Shown piece after piece: positions 11,930 through 24,001 of a stretch of DNA of 64,000 nucleotides. The translations under genes were made by a program, and so were the position numbers. Location: positions 186,001-250,000 of the forward strand of contig FJUW01000033.1 of the NCBI GenBank assembly GCA_900074885.1, read 5' to 3'. The notes under the pieces are model-generated. The model did not search any database, was not told where the DNA came from, and saw only the letters and a program-made list of their open reading frames with translations. Position 1 is the stretch's first letter. Each line of letters starts with the position of its first letter. The stretch comes from Rhynchosporium graminicola (Eukaryota; Ascomycota; Leotiomycetes; Helotiales; Ploettnerulaceae).

Positions 11930-14424
11930 TTAATTATATTCGACTAAGGAGCTTAGCTAGTCTTATCTTTCTAGTAAGAGTTTTACTACATAATTAGAAT
12001 TAAGATTAAGCTCTTTATCTTCTTCTACTAGTAAACTAACAGATAAATAGAGATTATAAACTAGTATATTAACTAACGCCTTAGACCTTTTATTAATTAC
12101 TATTAAAGTAACTAGGGCGAACTACTACTAATAATAGACTACGCCTAAGTAACTCTACTTTATAATTCTATTAGTATAGCGTTATATACCCTTAAATACA
12201 ATATATTACTATAGAATAGCTAGGACTAGAAGTAACTTACCGGATTAATACTATAAAAGAAGCTTAATTATACTAATACTAAATCCTTAGCTAAATATAT
12301 TAAATCCGCTATCGAGGTTATAAAAGCTAATATACTAGCTACTTAGTATAAGATAAGCGCTATAACTAACCTGAAACGATATAATATTAACTAAGAAATT
12401 AGAAATAAGGTATTTCTCTTTATAAGAAACTTTAAGAATTACTAGCTAAGTAAGAAGCTATCTAGTCTCTAAGTAGGATTATACTAGGTCTTAGCTAAGA
12501 TCAGATACTCTTATAAGCTAGATTTACCCCCGGGATCTTCTATTTATAATATATTTACTCTCGAGTTACTCTTTAAGAACTCGGATAACTTATTACTAAG
12601 CTAGGAGTTATAAAACTTATCTCCGGAGGTTATTACTACTTAAGAAAAGTAAGAGTTATAAGATATACTCGCTATATAGCTCCTAAGAGGTAATCTGAAG
12701 TATTAAGTTAGCTAGCTAAGCTATAACCCGGATCTAACTTAGTATAATACTTCCGATCTAATAAGTACTTCGTATAAGCTTAGAGACTTTTATATTACTA
12801 ACTTAAGTAAACTTAGACTTCCGCGTAAACTAGATTAGTAGATTAAAGCCTAAGAAGATAAAATAAATAACTATAGTTACTTAGAGGATAATAAGCTATT
12901 ATAGTTACTAGTATTAGAATTTATTACTAAGAATAATCTCTCGATTATACTCTATAATAACGCTATATCTAAAACTCTACTTCTTTAACTATTTCTACTT
13001 TATTAGCTTTCTCCTTTAAGTTCTCCGGAGCTTCTAGTAATTCTAGAATATCTAGAATCGGAATTACTATATTTAACTTCTTACTTAAATCTACTAATAT
13101 AGCTCTAATAGTAAACTAAGTATAATAGCTAATCTTATGAGGTTTCTTCTTTAGAGAAAGTCTAAGAGTATCTAGATCTAACGCTATCTCTGAACTAGAA
13201 AGTAAATTCCTCTTTCCTTTAGTATTAGATATTATAGCTTTAAATATAGCTTTTTTCGCAAATTCCTATATAATATTATTTAACTCTTTTATTTACTTTA
13301 ATACTATTTATATTATTAACCTAGATTTCGCCGAATTTATTATTAAAAGATCTAGATCTTATATTATATTAATATTATACTAATATTTAAAGATTTAAGA
13401 TCTTAACTTATTACTTTAATAAACTCTAACTCCTTAAATACTTTCTCTATAGAACGCCTTAAAGCTTAAGTCTTTACTAATTATATAATAGTAATCTCTA
13501 ACGTAATAGTAGAAGTAGTAGATTTCATAAGATAATAGATCCGATTAATCGCTTTATAAGTAGCTATAATACCGCCCTAATTCAGCTCCGCGTCCTTAGC
13601 TTCGCTACTAAGAAGTAACTCGAATAAAATAGTATACTCTATATTAATATCGTTAAGTAATTATAATACGTTAGTATATATACTTATATTTAAGTTCAAG
13701 TAATCTATAAGCTTATAACTACTCTTTAATACTAAATAATACTTATAAAGCTTAGAGTTAAGCTTATTAAATAAATATAAGAGTTCTAAAATAGGAGTAT
13801 TATTATACTTTATCTTAAGGAAAGCGCGAATATACTATAAGTAATATATATAATATAATACTAAAAGAGTACTAGCAGGAACTAGTAAAAGTACTATAGG
13901 AGTTAGTATTATAGATCTATGAAACCCCTATACTATACTTAAGGATTATCTCTAAAACTAAGATAAGAAACTTACTTATATTAAGAGAAGAGTTAATTAA
14001 GTCGATTAATATATAAGATTATAGTAAACTACTATAGTAATTAGTAATAATACTTACTCTAGGAGCTATATCGTAGTCTAGGGAGAATAAACTTATAAGT
14101 TGAAGTAGTTATCGTAATTAAAAAGGAAAAGCTCTAATATTAATAAACTCTTTCCTTTATATACCTTACGCCTTACTTAAACTCGACTCCTATTATAAAT
14201 AGATAAAGTAAATACTACTTACTACCCGATTTAGAAGCTATAACTAATATAGTATTATTATAGCAATATAACTAATTAGAACTTAATAAAGAATTTACTA
14301 TTACTAAAGAGCAGCTAGCGCTTATTACGCGAATATCAACGAAAATAGTTATAATAAAGACTAATTCTAGTATAAACTATAACTTTCTAAGCTTAGGGTT
14401 AAGCTCTTCTTAAGAGGGGAGTAA
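11930..14424 (+). mobile_element. Third, diverged copy of the gypsy integrase to 3' end
   Basis: This follows the sequence of about 8324-10818 base for base, with scattered C/T and G/A differences. It starts inside integrase at the catalytic SD.GA motif and runs to the LTR. It is truncated at its 5' side, where the inverted LTR lies. The differences are mostly transitions of the RIP type, in both directions relative to the other copy, so the two were mutated separately. Confidence 0.8.
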
Positions 14425-14692
14425 TATAACGATAGCTTACCTGAATATTATATAAGAAAAAGGATAGATAATAGGGCCTAAGTTTATAAGTATCCCAGCA
14501 GAACTAGTATCTGACCCGGTATAGTATTAGACTAGTATTAGTATATATATATAAGGTGCCTTATACTCTATCTCTCTTCTTCTTCCTTCCTTATCTTTTT
14601 GTTTTCTTCGTAGTAGACTATATAAGATCGCTCTTAGCTTCTCTACTTGTTTATTCTTACTTGTATACCGCCTTGAGTCTTATGTCATTATA
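14425..14692 (+). repeat. 268-bp gypsy LTR, forward, third copy
   Basis: It starts TATAACGATAGCTTACCTG after the purine tract AAGAGGGGAG and ends CTTATGTCATTATA. Its length is the same as the other two. It closes the third element on its right side. Confidence 0.8.
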
Positions 14693-16260
14693 AGAGGTAA
14701 TATATACCTTATAGAGCTATTTTATAGCTCCTTTTATAGAATCTTGGAATATCTCCTTTAACTAGTCGGAAAACTGAGTCGGATCTCTTCTAATAAATAA
14801 CTCTATTATAGTAGTAACCTTATATACTCTCTCTATAAGCGTAGATAGAAGTAGAGGTAATTCCGGCTCTTCTAAAGTCAAGTTTATAGCCTTCTGCTTT
14901 CCAAATAACCTTATACGCTTTAAGCTAGCTTTATAGCTAAGGGGCTATATACTAGCGTTCTTAAAAGCGTTCTGAATAGTATACTATTATATAGTTTTTT
15001 ATCATATACTAGTAAAGTCTCTAAAGAGAGAGGTAATTAAGTAAGTAATATTAAGGTTCCGTAAGGCTGAATTAATAGCTTAGGAATAATAGTGCTTCTA
15101 AGGTCGGAAAACACCTATATCCAATAGCTGAAGAGCGTGGGTAAAGTGACTTAGAAAGTACTATAGCTATATATGATTCTCTTAAAGGAGGACTATAAAT
15201 AGCTTATAGTAGTAAGATTCGTAGCTGTCTAGAAGGAGTAGTTTCTATAGCTTATCTAGTCCGGCATACGAGTGTTTTATCAAATAGTAGGCGTATTCTA
15301 TGATAATCGAGTTATTAATATACCTAGTAGAAGAGCAGGTAATTATCTCGTCGCTAGAGAGAGTATCTGATATCTAATTTTCTATAATATACTCTCTAGA
15401 GTAAATCATAAAAGCTAGAAGCGTTCTCTTTCTATCGCTACGTATAGTTTCTATAATAGTAACTGTTTTATAGCTTCCTTATATAGGTATGTATAGCGTA
15501 TTTACACTCTTTGGAATAACTATACTCTCTACGTACAAGAGGGCCCCTCGTATACCAGATTCGTCCATATTTAGTACTCTCTTTCCTTATATGATATTCA
15601 GCCTTAATAACTCCTTCTTAAGTGCTCTAAACTACTCTATAACCTCTTCTTCTATATGCGGCTCTACGCGTATAGCCTCTATAGGCTTTATCTTAATCGA
15701 ATAGAAGTCGGGATAATTATAGAGCTACTTATAGTACCAGGTATCGGATAGAGGTAGCTTTAGAGAGTGCTAGGCCTATTAATATAGTTATTAGCAGAAG
15801 ATCATTCTATTAGTAAGGAGATTATACTGCAAGTAGATAAGCGATTACTGATTTAACCATCAGATAAGTAGCTCCTATATCTACCTCCTAATAATCATAG
15901 TAATATTATATAATTGCCTCCTCCTGTAAGGCAGTAAGGAGCTTATTATGGCTACTACTTCTTAGAAATAGCTCCTTCTTTAAGCTACCTTTAGCCTCTA
16001 TACGCCTTACTCTTATAAGAGTATTAGTAAAAGAATTAACTTTAATATTAAATTAACGCGCTACCTTAAAGGGGCGATCTATAGGGTGCGCGATAGACTA
16101 TAATTTAGCGTCTCGAAAGGCCTTTTCGTAGTCCGATTTAGTAGCATGACTTTAGAAGTAATATTTACTACGGGGTACTAGTATTTTAGGCAGAATTAAT
16201 AAAAACTGAATATTAGTAGTAATATCAAAAGTAGTTAATTTAGGTTGTAGAACGCGTTTT
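14693..16260 (-). mobile_element. RIP-degraded pogo/Fot1-like DNA transposon
   Basis: The minus-strand translation, with many stops, reads first (about 16060-15950) a helix-turn-helix-like stretch. Near 15573-15555 it reads NMDESGIRG, matching the N-M-D-E-[ST]-G core of the DDE_1 transposases of pogo/Fot1/Tigger. Further down it reads LLFDKTLVCRTR and, near 14900, a C-terminal AYKVIWKAEGYKLDFRRAGI. The order is that of a Tc1/mariner pogo transposase. No terminal repeats could be fixed. The plus-strand frame at 15489-15704 is a shadow of this relic. Confidence 0.7.
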
Positions 16261-16306
16261 CAAGTATTAAAATTGACAGCATTTGCATATCGACGGCATT
16301 TGCTAA

Positions 16307-16344
16307 CCCCGACAGTAAGCGAGTCCCGAGCGAAACTGTCGGGG
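16307..16344. repeat. Perfect 10-bp inverted repeat at the edge of the RIP block
   Basis: CCCCGACAGT and ACTGTCGGGG are separated by 18 bases (AAGCGAGTCCCGAGCGAA). They lie just inside normal-composition DNA, after the near-repeat ACAGCATTTGC / ACGGCATTTGC. This could be the remnant end of a small inverted-repeat transposon or a hairpin. No second copy was seen in the window. Confidence 0.5.
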
Positions 16345-16668
16345 AACCGGCTAGTAGATCTCTGTGGAATATTATTTGAATTAACTAAAGTACATCATTT
16401 TATGACATGCGCACACGATTAGAGGCCGTGAATGAGCTATCATGAACACCTTGCACTTATGGAAAAGGAAAGAGGAAGAGATCACTAGTCAATCTTGAAT
16501 TCAATTCATCAACTGAGAGAAATATGTATTAACACGTGATTGAGCATCACTACGCCGCAATATTTCAATATGAAAGGCCTGCCTAGCCATGGAGTATCAA
16601 TCATGACCAGACTGAACCTGTAGGTCCAAATTAATTATGGTCTACATAGGCTAAACTCTAGTTATTCT

Positions 16669-17761
16669 ATGGAGTATTCGTGTCGCCATGCATCTCCTGG
16701 ACCTCATCTACCCTCATTAATGGACAAGAGACATCGGAGATCGATACAGGTGCAAAGTCGGGCACGAACAAGAAGGCTACATCAACAGTGCAATGTCCTG
16801 TCTCAACAAGGCATCTCTCTTAAACGTCACACGGGCCCATTCCCATTCTCCGGGTGCTCATTAGTCCTCGAGTTCGTAAATGACACAGCATCCCCAAATC
16901 CGTATCCGATTGAAGAGAAGTTCTGGCTAGTTTTGTACCTCGCCGACGACAAAGCTGTCTATAGCGATGACCATTGTTCAAATACAGTGGTCGGAGAATG
17001 CAGTTCTGGGAAGCATTTTAGACGGGATGGACATGTTCTGTCGGCCTTGATGTGATTAGCCAGATGAAGCAACCAGCCGACGTAACCGCGGTAGTGTTCC
17101 TAGAACAAACGAATGTCAGTACTGCGCTTCTGATGAAGCTAGAAAAGGTCCCGTAACGAGACGATCCAGACTGGTTAGGATCCAAATGGGATGAGGTTCA
17201 TCAGGTACGTTTTGCTCATTGTCAAGATTCGAGAAAGAAAATTATACTTAAAGCCATTTGCATATGTCACTTTGACTTCTAAGACTGGTGGCGCAAGACG
17301 AAATGTTGACTTGCGAGAGGAACATCCAGATGTGTGTAACAGGGTGAATTTCAAAATGGCCTTAGAGAACATCTCACAAAGCTCTGAAGGAGCTGGCGCG
17401 GAGGGCTGGCTCAACACTACACTGGTAGCCCTACCTTAAGAGCTCCTTCCTTCTTCTACGGCCAAGCCAAATTCACTTACCCCCAAAACAATCTCTTGAT
17501 CGTCAAGGCTGAGTGAGGACTGGGGAGGTTGGATCATTGTCGACCACCGACAAAACACAAATCCTGGCCGCCTTCTTCCGATGGGCGGTGATAAAGGATT
17601 GCAGAGCAGCTGGACGCTTCTCGACCGCATTCCAGATCCGACCTCTTAGACATACCTTGGTTCCTTCTGATCCTTCGATACTTGCATATGTGGCATCATG
17701 TGCTGAGGATTTTTGCACAAAGGGAGATCGAGGATTGTATTGGAAGCATTTTTGTCGATGA
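16669..17761 (+). other. Unrecognised stretch with weak coding character, possible decayed gene
   Basis: Three plus-strand open frames (128, 82 and 82 codons at 16669-17055, 17191-17439 and 17513-17761) follow each other in normal-composition DNA. I recognise no family, and I could not join them with convincing splice sites. Short minus-strand frames overlap them. The position next to the transposon block and the broken frames would suit a decaying gene, but non-coding DNA is also possible. Confidence 0.25.
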
Positions 17762-17776
17762 TCTAAAGTAAGAAGC

Positions 17777-18811
17777 TTATAGTTCTATCACCTCGGGACT
17801 GTTCCCCAGGTCCGTAGTAGTCTGCCAGACCAGGGCAGCATTGATCATCAACCCGCCATTCCCACCTCTTGGTCCTACCATCAGCCTTTGCCAGAGAATA
17901 CCCTTGAATCCATAGAACAAGACCATCAGAGAATCCCACCAAGCAAGACTAGGCAACAAATCCACGACTATTCCTCCACTCTTCTGGTCCATCAGCCTCT
18001 CATAGGCAGCCTGTCCTTTATCCCAGAAAACAGTTTCTCGACCATGTCCTGAATGTATGTGTCCGAAGACATGAAGACGTGGCTTCACGCGCCAGATTTC
18101 CTTGAGAAGGCCAGCACATCCGAGATTGAGGTCGAGATGGTAGCGTGGAGGGGTATGAGTAATAAGGACGTCTGTTTCCATAGGAATTCGGCCCTCCCAG
18201 GGTTCTTGTCCTCGTTTGTATTGGAACCTGGTTTACTTAGCCCAATTCAACAACTCCTTTTGGCTCACTTACGCCATCTCACTGCCGCCACATTCAGGAA
18301 TTGCAGGTGCACCATAGAAATTGAGCTTTCGTCCGCCTTTGAATCTGAGAGTAATAGCTTGATTTTCGAGATAGTGTAGACTTCTAAAATTCAATCTCTT
18401 TCCCTTGTCCTCATCCAATCTGGATTTCGGATCGAAATAACTATCATGATTCCCAGCAATTACTATCTTCTCCCTATGAGGCAACGATTCCATCCAATCT
18501 AGTTGGGCTTGTATTTCTTTCACGGACCCCACATTGGTCAAATCTCCAGCATGTATCAACACATCTCCATCTGGAATATCGAGGGTATTTGTATGTGTGT
18601 CTGCTATGCAGACAATCTTCACTCTTGGCTTATCGTCTCGCGGTTTGAATGGCGCGCCGCGTAGGCGTAGGAGGATGGTGTAAATTATGGTTACTAGGAA
18701 TCGTAGAGGAGAGGAAAGGACACTGTCGAGAGCTGTAGGTGGGGCGTATTTGTTTCTGCGGCGGGACCATGGCCATTGGCTGGGTTTAGGAGGTTTCCTT
18801 GTTGATGCCAT
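17777..18811 (-). CDS. Calcineurin-like metallophosphoesterase, membrane-anchored
   Basis: Two exons (18273-18811 and 17777-18227) joined over a 45-nt intron give 329 residues. The metal-binding motifs of the calcineurin-like phosphoesterase superfamily are in order: D71-T-H73, G89-D90, G120-N-H-D123, T203-H204, and G235-H-I-H238. A single hydrophobic segment at about 34-50, before the catalytic domain, suggests a signal anchor. The overall layout resembles MPPED/239FB-type enzymes, whose natural substrate is poorly known. The frame is open 30 codons further upstream but only from a TTG, so the first ATG is used. The gene is divergent from the TMEM16 gene. The fold is secure; the substrate is not known. 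Confidence 0.88.
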
Positions 18812-19294
18812 TGGAGGGTGAGGGGTCGAGCTGTTGTTCTTGTGCTGCTGCTGATTAGAGAGGGGTGTTTTGTTTCCAGTGTTAGTTGTGCGGACAGTCA
18901 ACTATAGGATCACGCCGTTAGTTTCAAGTCTCCATGGAAGCATGGACGAATTGTCAGATGGAAGTAGAGTGACATGAATGAAGTGTCTTGCGTAATTTGA
19001 CGTGTGAGGTTCCTCCCCCTTGCCCTCCAGACGTCGTCGATATGGGCAGGGGCAAGATCCACGGCAGGGATGAGCTTCTAGGAACTGCAGCTACAGCTGT
19101 AGCTCAGTGACATGTCCCCGCCCCCTAAGCGACGTCATGAAATCTAGGTAGCCATACCTTGCTTGCATTGCATCGCTGTCACACAGGAGTAGAGGATGCC
19201 AACTTCTTTGAAGTCCTCATCTTCCTCTTCTTCACCTGCTGCTATTCCAACATCTCTCAACCTCGAAACAGCTTCCATTTTCTGGGAAGCGATT
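18812..19294. promoter_or_regulatory. Divergent intergenic region, metallophosphoesterase / TMEM16
   Basis: These 483 bp separate two divergent start codons and so carry both promoters. No TATA box is evident. The short repeated palindrome-like AGCTACAGCTGTAGCT (near 19087-19102) is the most structured motif. An in-frame ATG at 19196 could extend the TMEM16 protein by 33 residues. Confidence 0.5.
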
Positions 19295-21868
19295 ATGGCT
19301 TCAGTCAAAAGTCTCTACGAGCCCAGTTCTAAGACGGGCAATGCTTTGAAAAGCAATCTAGAGTATGTTCACTAGTCTACTGACATATGTTGAGAAAAAG
19401 ACTAATTGGCCCAGTGTTGACTATGTGATCAATTATCGCTTTGCAACAACAAGTATGTCTCAGATGTCTCCCAAAAATAAAGACAGTGCTAATCGGTTCG
19501 CAGGTAAAGCACAAGCCGAAGAGCAATTCATAAAGCTGATCCAAACCCTCAATAATGTTGGACTCGCTACCGAAGTACGAAATAGCGAAAATTGCTCCCT
19601 GTTGATATTCGTCAGGATCGCTTCCAATAAGCACTTGAAGGCAGAGGTCTATCGATCAAGAGTCCAGGATTGGCTATATGGAGTGCGGACTGCTGCTCCA
19701 GAGAAGGAGATGCAAAAGGCAATTGACGATGAACCTATCACCGAGGCAGAACGTCTACGAATCACATACCTCCTCATTACCAAGTCAAAAAACGATGGTG
19801 GAGCTGGAATTACACCAAAGGACGGAGAATGGAAAGGAGTTGAGTCGATATTCGCTCTACATGACCATGCTTTCAACAAAGCTTGGATCAAGGACATTAC
19901 CTCGAAATATTTCCTTAGTGCCAAAGACTTGGTAGCCGTTAAGGACAAATTCGGCGAAAGGATCGCATTCTACTTCTCCTTCTTGCAGTCATACTTCCTC
20001 TTTCTCACATTTCCTGCGGGATTCGGGGCTTGTGCTTGGCTTATATTAGGCCAATTTTCACCAGTATATGCCATTATTAATGGACTATGGTGTATTGTCT
20101 TCGTCGAATACTGGAAAAAGCAAGAGACGGATCTGTCGTTCCAATGGGGTGTCCGTGGCGTTTCGAAGATCCAACGCAAGCGACCAGCTTTCCAGCACGA
20201 ACACATCATGACAGATCCAATCACAGGGGAGGATGTCAAAGTCTACTCTCCAGCGAAGAGACTAGCTAGACAATTGCTTCAGGTACCTTTTGCCCTTGCT
20301 GCAGCTTTCGCTCTTGGAAGTTTGATTGCAACTTGTTTTGGAATCGAAATCTTCCTCTCGGAAGTCTATGCTGGTCCATTCAAGCAGTACCTCGTGAGTC
20401 CCCACTGATTTTGCTTCTCGATCTTTTTCTAACAGATTAGGTCTTCTTACCAACTGTGATCCTCACAACCGTGATGCCAACTTTGTCTGCCCTCTTGACA
20501 GGATTTGCAGCTCGATTGACTGACATGGAGAACTATGAGACACAAGATGGTTAGTGCTTGGCAAACAGTGACATAAAACAACTCTAACTACAAGCAGCTT
20601 ACGAGGCCGCCATGATCTCAAAGATCTTCATTCTCAACTTTATCACTTCCTACCTTCCAATCTTCCTCACAGCTTTCGTTTATGTGCCTTTCGCACAAAT
20701 CATCGTACCCTATCTCGATGTCTTTCAACTCGCTGTTCAGCCATTCGCCGAGAACGAGAAGCAGATGTCCACACCAAACGTCGGCTTCCAGATCAATCCA
20801 GATAGATTGAAGAAGCAGGTCATTTACTTCACTGTCACTGCTCAAATCGTGAGCTTTGCTCTCGAAGTCATTGTGCCATACATCAAGAGAAAGGTCTTCC
20901 ACAAGGTAAAGGAAGTCCAAGCGGGGCGAGCTGCTAAGCGTGGAGGGGATGCTGGTGCAGTTTCCCTTGAAGATCACCCAGACGAGGCAGAGTTCTTGAC
21001 CCGTGTCAGAAAAGAGGCTGAATTAGACGTCTACGACGTTACGACTGATTTCAGAGAGATGGTTGTTCAGTTCGGTAAGTTTTGTTTACCACGACTGTTG
21101 CAATCACTAACCGTAACAGGCTATCTATCCCTATTCTCTGTTGTCTGGCCCTTGACCGGTGTGTCATTTTTCGTCAATAACTGGATCGAGCTTCGTGGCG
21201 ATGCTTTGAAAATCGCCTTGGAGACTCAGCGACCTGTTCCATGGAGAGGCGATTCCATTGGCCCTTGGTTGGACGCCCTAGGATTCTTGGCTTGGCTTGG
21301 AAGTTTGACATCTGCCGCTCTTGTGTATCTATTCAGCGGCGACGGTCTTGGCCCATCAGGAACACCTTGGAACATCAAGGGATGGGGCCTCCTCTTGACC
21401 ATGTTCTTCTCAGAACACATTTTCCTGGCAATTCGACTTGGTGTTAGGACAGCTTTGAGCAAACTCGATAGCCCTGGTTTACAGAAAGAGCGATCAGAGA
21501 GATATCTTGTCAGAAAGTAAGTCGAAGCTGTGGAAATATTGAATTGTTAGCTGTGCTAAGCATCACAGGAAATATCTTGAGGAGAGTATCGGACGGGAAA
21601 ATGCCGACACAGCAGCTATTGGAGGTGTTGAGGCCGGCGAGAAGATCAGCAGGAGTTTAATTGAAGACGAGGCAAGACAATCAAATCTGAGTGGTCAAAG
21701 TAGCCCCGAGGAGAGATTCTGGGGTAGGCAGAGGGGTCAAGTTGAGACCATCGCCATTGGCAGAAGCTTCATCGCAAAGGTACCTTCATAACCACTCCAC
21801 AGACTTCCAAGCTAATATGTCTCCAGGCAGCGCCTCAAACTGGTAAGGAGTCGAAGAAGGAGTTGTGA
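19295..21868 (+). CDS. TMEM16/anoctamin lipid scramblase (fungal, Ist2-related)
   Basis: Eight exons (19295-19362, 19415-19452, 19504-20393, 20441-20549, 20598-21074, 21120-21516, 21569-21779, 21827-21868) give 743 residues, close to the 735 of the Nectria TMEM16 scramblase. The N-terminal domain shows VDYVINYRF, VGLATEVR and a KKQETDLSFQWGVRG segment. About ten membrane segments follow. Acidic residues of the calcium site are in place in ALEVIVPYI, NNWIELRGDALK and SEHIF. Fungal members are Ca2+-activated phospholipid scramblases; yeast Ist2 tethers ER to plasma membrane. The start at 19295 was chosen because it matches family length; an upstream in-frame ATG exists. All introns are 45-52 nt. 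Confidence 0.95.
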
Positions 21869-22697
21869 AATAGACATCTGCTGCATCGTTTTGGAATGGT
21901 CAGCAAAGGGTACTGGCCATTGAAAGACCAACGAGCTTCGGGTATAAAAGTGGTTTGCGTAAATACTCAGCGTTATGAAATGAATGATTCCCCCGAGACT
22001 TAAGAGTACGGAAAATGTTGCAGAATCTTGCAGTTGCAGGGCACAGTTGGTGAAGATGAAGCTTGAGATATAAAACCTGACTAACAACTCAACTAAGAGC
22101 TTCTTGTGCTAAGCGGGAAGACTGTTGGTCTCACAGCAGGAGAATATTCGTTTTGACATTGGAATACCTCGCACACCTTCAGCATCGCAAATTCTATCCA
22201 ACTCTATCACTTTTCAAGAGAGGATCAAAACCTAGAGTTACTTATACATATATATCAGGTTTATAAATATCATGACAATTTTTGTTTCGGTCGTCCTAGT
22301 CTGCAGGGGTGGCTCACATGAAGCAAATATATATACTAAACTCCAAGCTTTAACTTTGAGGTAAGTACAAAAATCTCCAACGTATCTCAGCGACTACAAT
22401 TCGATTTCCCTTAAAACCTCAATCCACAGGTAAAAGTGTAATGTGATAGATTTCAAAAAGGGAATCGTTACTGGCTCAAATGCCATATGAACGATTCTTT
22501 ACCTACAGCACTGTCCATATGGGCCCGAATCATACTTACACCTGGGCAAAAATTCAATGATGACATCGAATTATCTATGATGCTAGTTGTCCATGTCCGC
22601 CGCCAGTCTGGCCTCATTACCAGCTCCAGCATTGCATGTCAGCTTCCTTCCAAGGTTCCCACCAACTCGCTATTAATATTACTCAATCATAACAAGA
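21869..22697. other. Convergent intergenic region
   Basis: These 829 bp lie between two genes that end towards each other. The interval contains AT-rich stretches (ACTTATACATATATATC near 22240) that could serve 3'-end formation. A 96-codon frame at 22487-22777 overlaps the end of the RING gene and looks incidental. Confidence 0.4.
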
Positions 22698-24001
22698 TCA
22701 TAACAAGATATGTATTACTGCCCTCACGAGGTGTGGACACCTTTCGATTTTATCAATCAAGCGCAACAGCGGTTTGAAAAAATACGCAGCAATAATAAGC
22801 AAGAACCAACGCGAAATCAGACTGTACCAAAAAGCACGACTCGAGCCCCCTAGGATGCTGGCAAGAATGATCTCCATCGTATTTCCCATAGCAGAAAACA
22901 GAGCAAATTTGTTCTGGATTTTTCGCTCCCGTAAAGCGAATTTGGGCTGGTATTGCACCAGTGCGATGCAACGATAGAACAGATTCGCTCCGAATGTAAG
23001 CATGAATAGGTTTTTCCAACTCATGAACTAATATATCGTGAGTACGGCTTCTATCTAACAGTGAGAGGAGCATGGACTTACTGGAAAGGGTGCGAAAAGA
23101 GGAGCGACCAACAGGATTTTTGCGTAATAAATCTTCATCAGTTTGATATGCATTTCCTTCATGTCGCTGTCCGGGATGAAATCAACCAGTCGTTGATCTT
23201 CGTAACCGGGAGGCAAGACAACCAATTCACTGGCTTCTAGCTCGCGGACGATCTTGTAGGCGTGTCGACAAGAAGGACAATTCGGAGTATTGGGGTTACT
23301 CATCCAAGCCTGGATACATTGCAGCCCGAAATAATGATTGCAAGGCAACGCCACCACTCCACCAGCAGATCCAGCACTGAAGCAAGGATACCGATCATCA
23401 TTCTCAGCAGAAGGTCCAGTCAACCTCCCTTGGCAAACTCCACACACATCCCTATCTTCCGGAACCTTATACGCGACGCCAAAGAGATCCGGGCTGCGAT
23501 TATCGTCACGTATGCGGGGTTTAAACACCTCCATGAGGTAAGTCCGATCGCGTGCTGGGACTTCAGCATCAAGTTCGCGATCTGACAAGCGAAAGAACGC
23601 CTGGAGTCGCTGATGTCGGCGCAAATCAGGTATCATATTCTCAATAAAATGATCTCTCTTTTCCCAGAGCTGGTCTTTTGTGCTTGAAGTGAATTCTGTG
23701 CGATCGAAGTAGACTGTCCGGGTGACTTTGCCGGTATGGCCATCGCAGTCCACGGCTTTGGCGAACTCTTGGTATTTATATGGATTGAGGAAGCCTAGCC
23801 ATCTATACTCAGCATTAGGTATTATCCTTTCCAGAAGAAGGGTGAGCGGAGGCTACCGTACCTGCAACGAGGACACCACTCATTCATGAAGTAATCGTAT
23901 CCTATTACGTGTCTGTCGCAATCCGGATTGATGCTCGGGACTTTCACTTTCTGCGTATGAGCGCAGAAATGATAGAAGTTGAGTTGCATCAGTCTGCACA
24001 T
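22698..24001 (-). CDS. RING-finger membrane protein with N-terminal MC..Y..C.H module
   Basis: Three exons (23862-24001, 23082-23802, 22698-23027; introns 59 and 54 nt) give 396 residues. Residues 1-46 carry C2, Y10, C13, H15, C28 and C43-P-R-C46, the same pattern as three genes further right. A RING follows at 167-225: C167-x2-C170, C201-x-H203, C209, C222-x2-C225. It has Gly where the fifth zinc ligand usually sits (H-x-F-G-L-Q-C). The C-terminal part has about three to four hydrophobic segments, so the ligase would face the cytosol from a membrane. It is probably an E3 ubiquitin ligase. Targets are unknown. Splices are supported by frame closure and by the module. Confidence 0.82.

Noticed and set aside
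15489..15704. 71-codon plus-strand frame
   Set aside because: It is the opposite strand of the pogo-type transposase relic, which carries the recognisable NMDESG motif.
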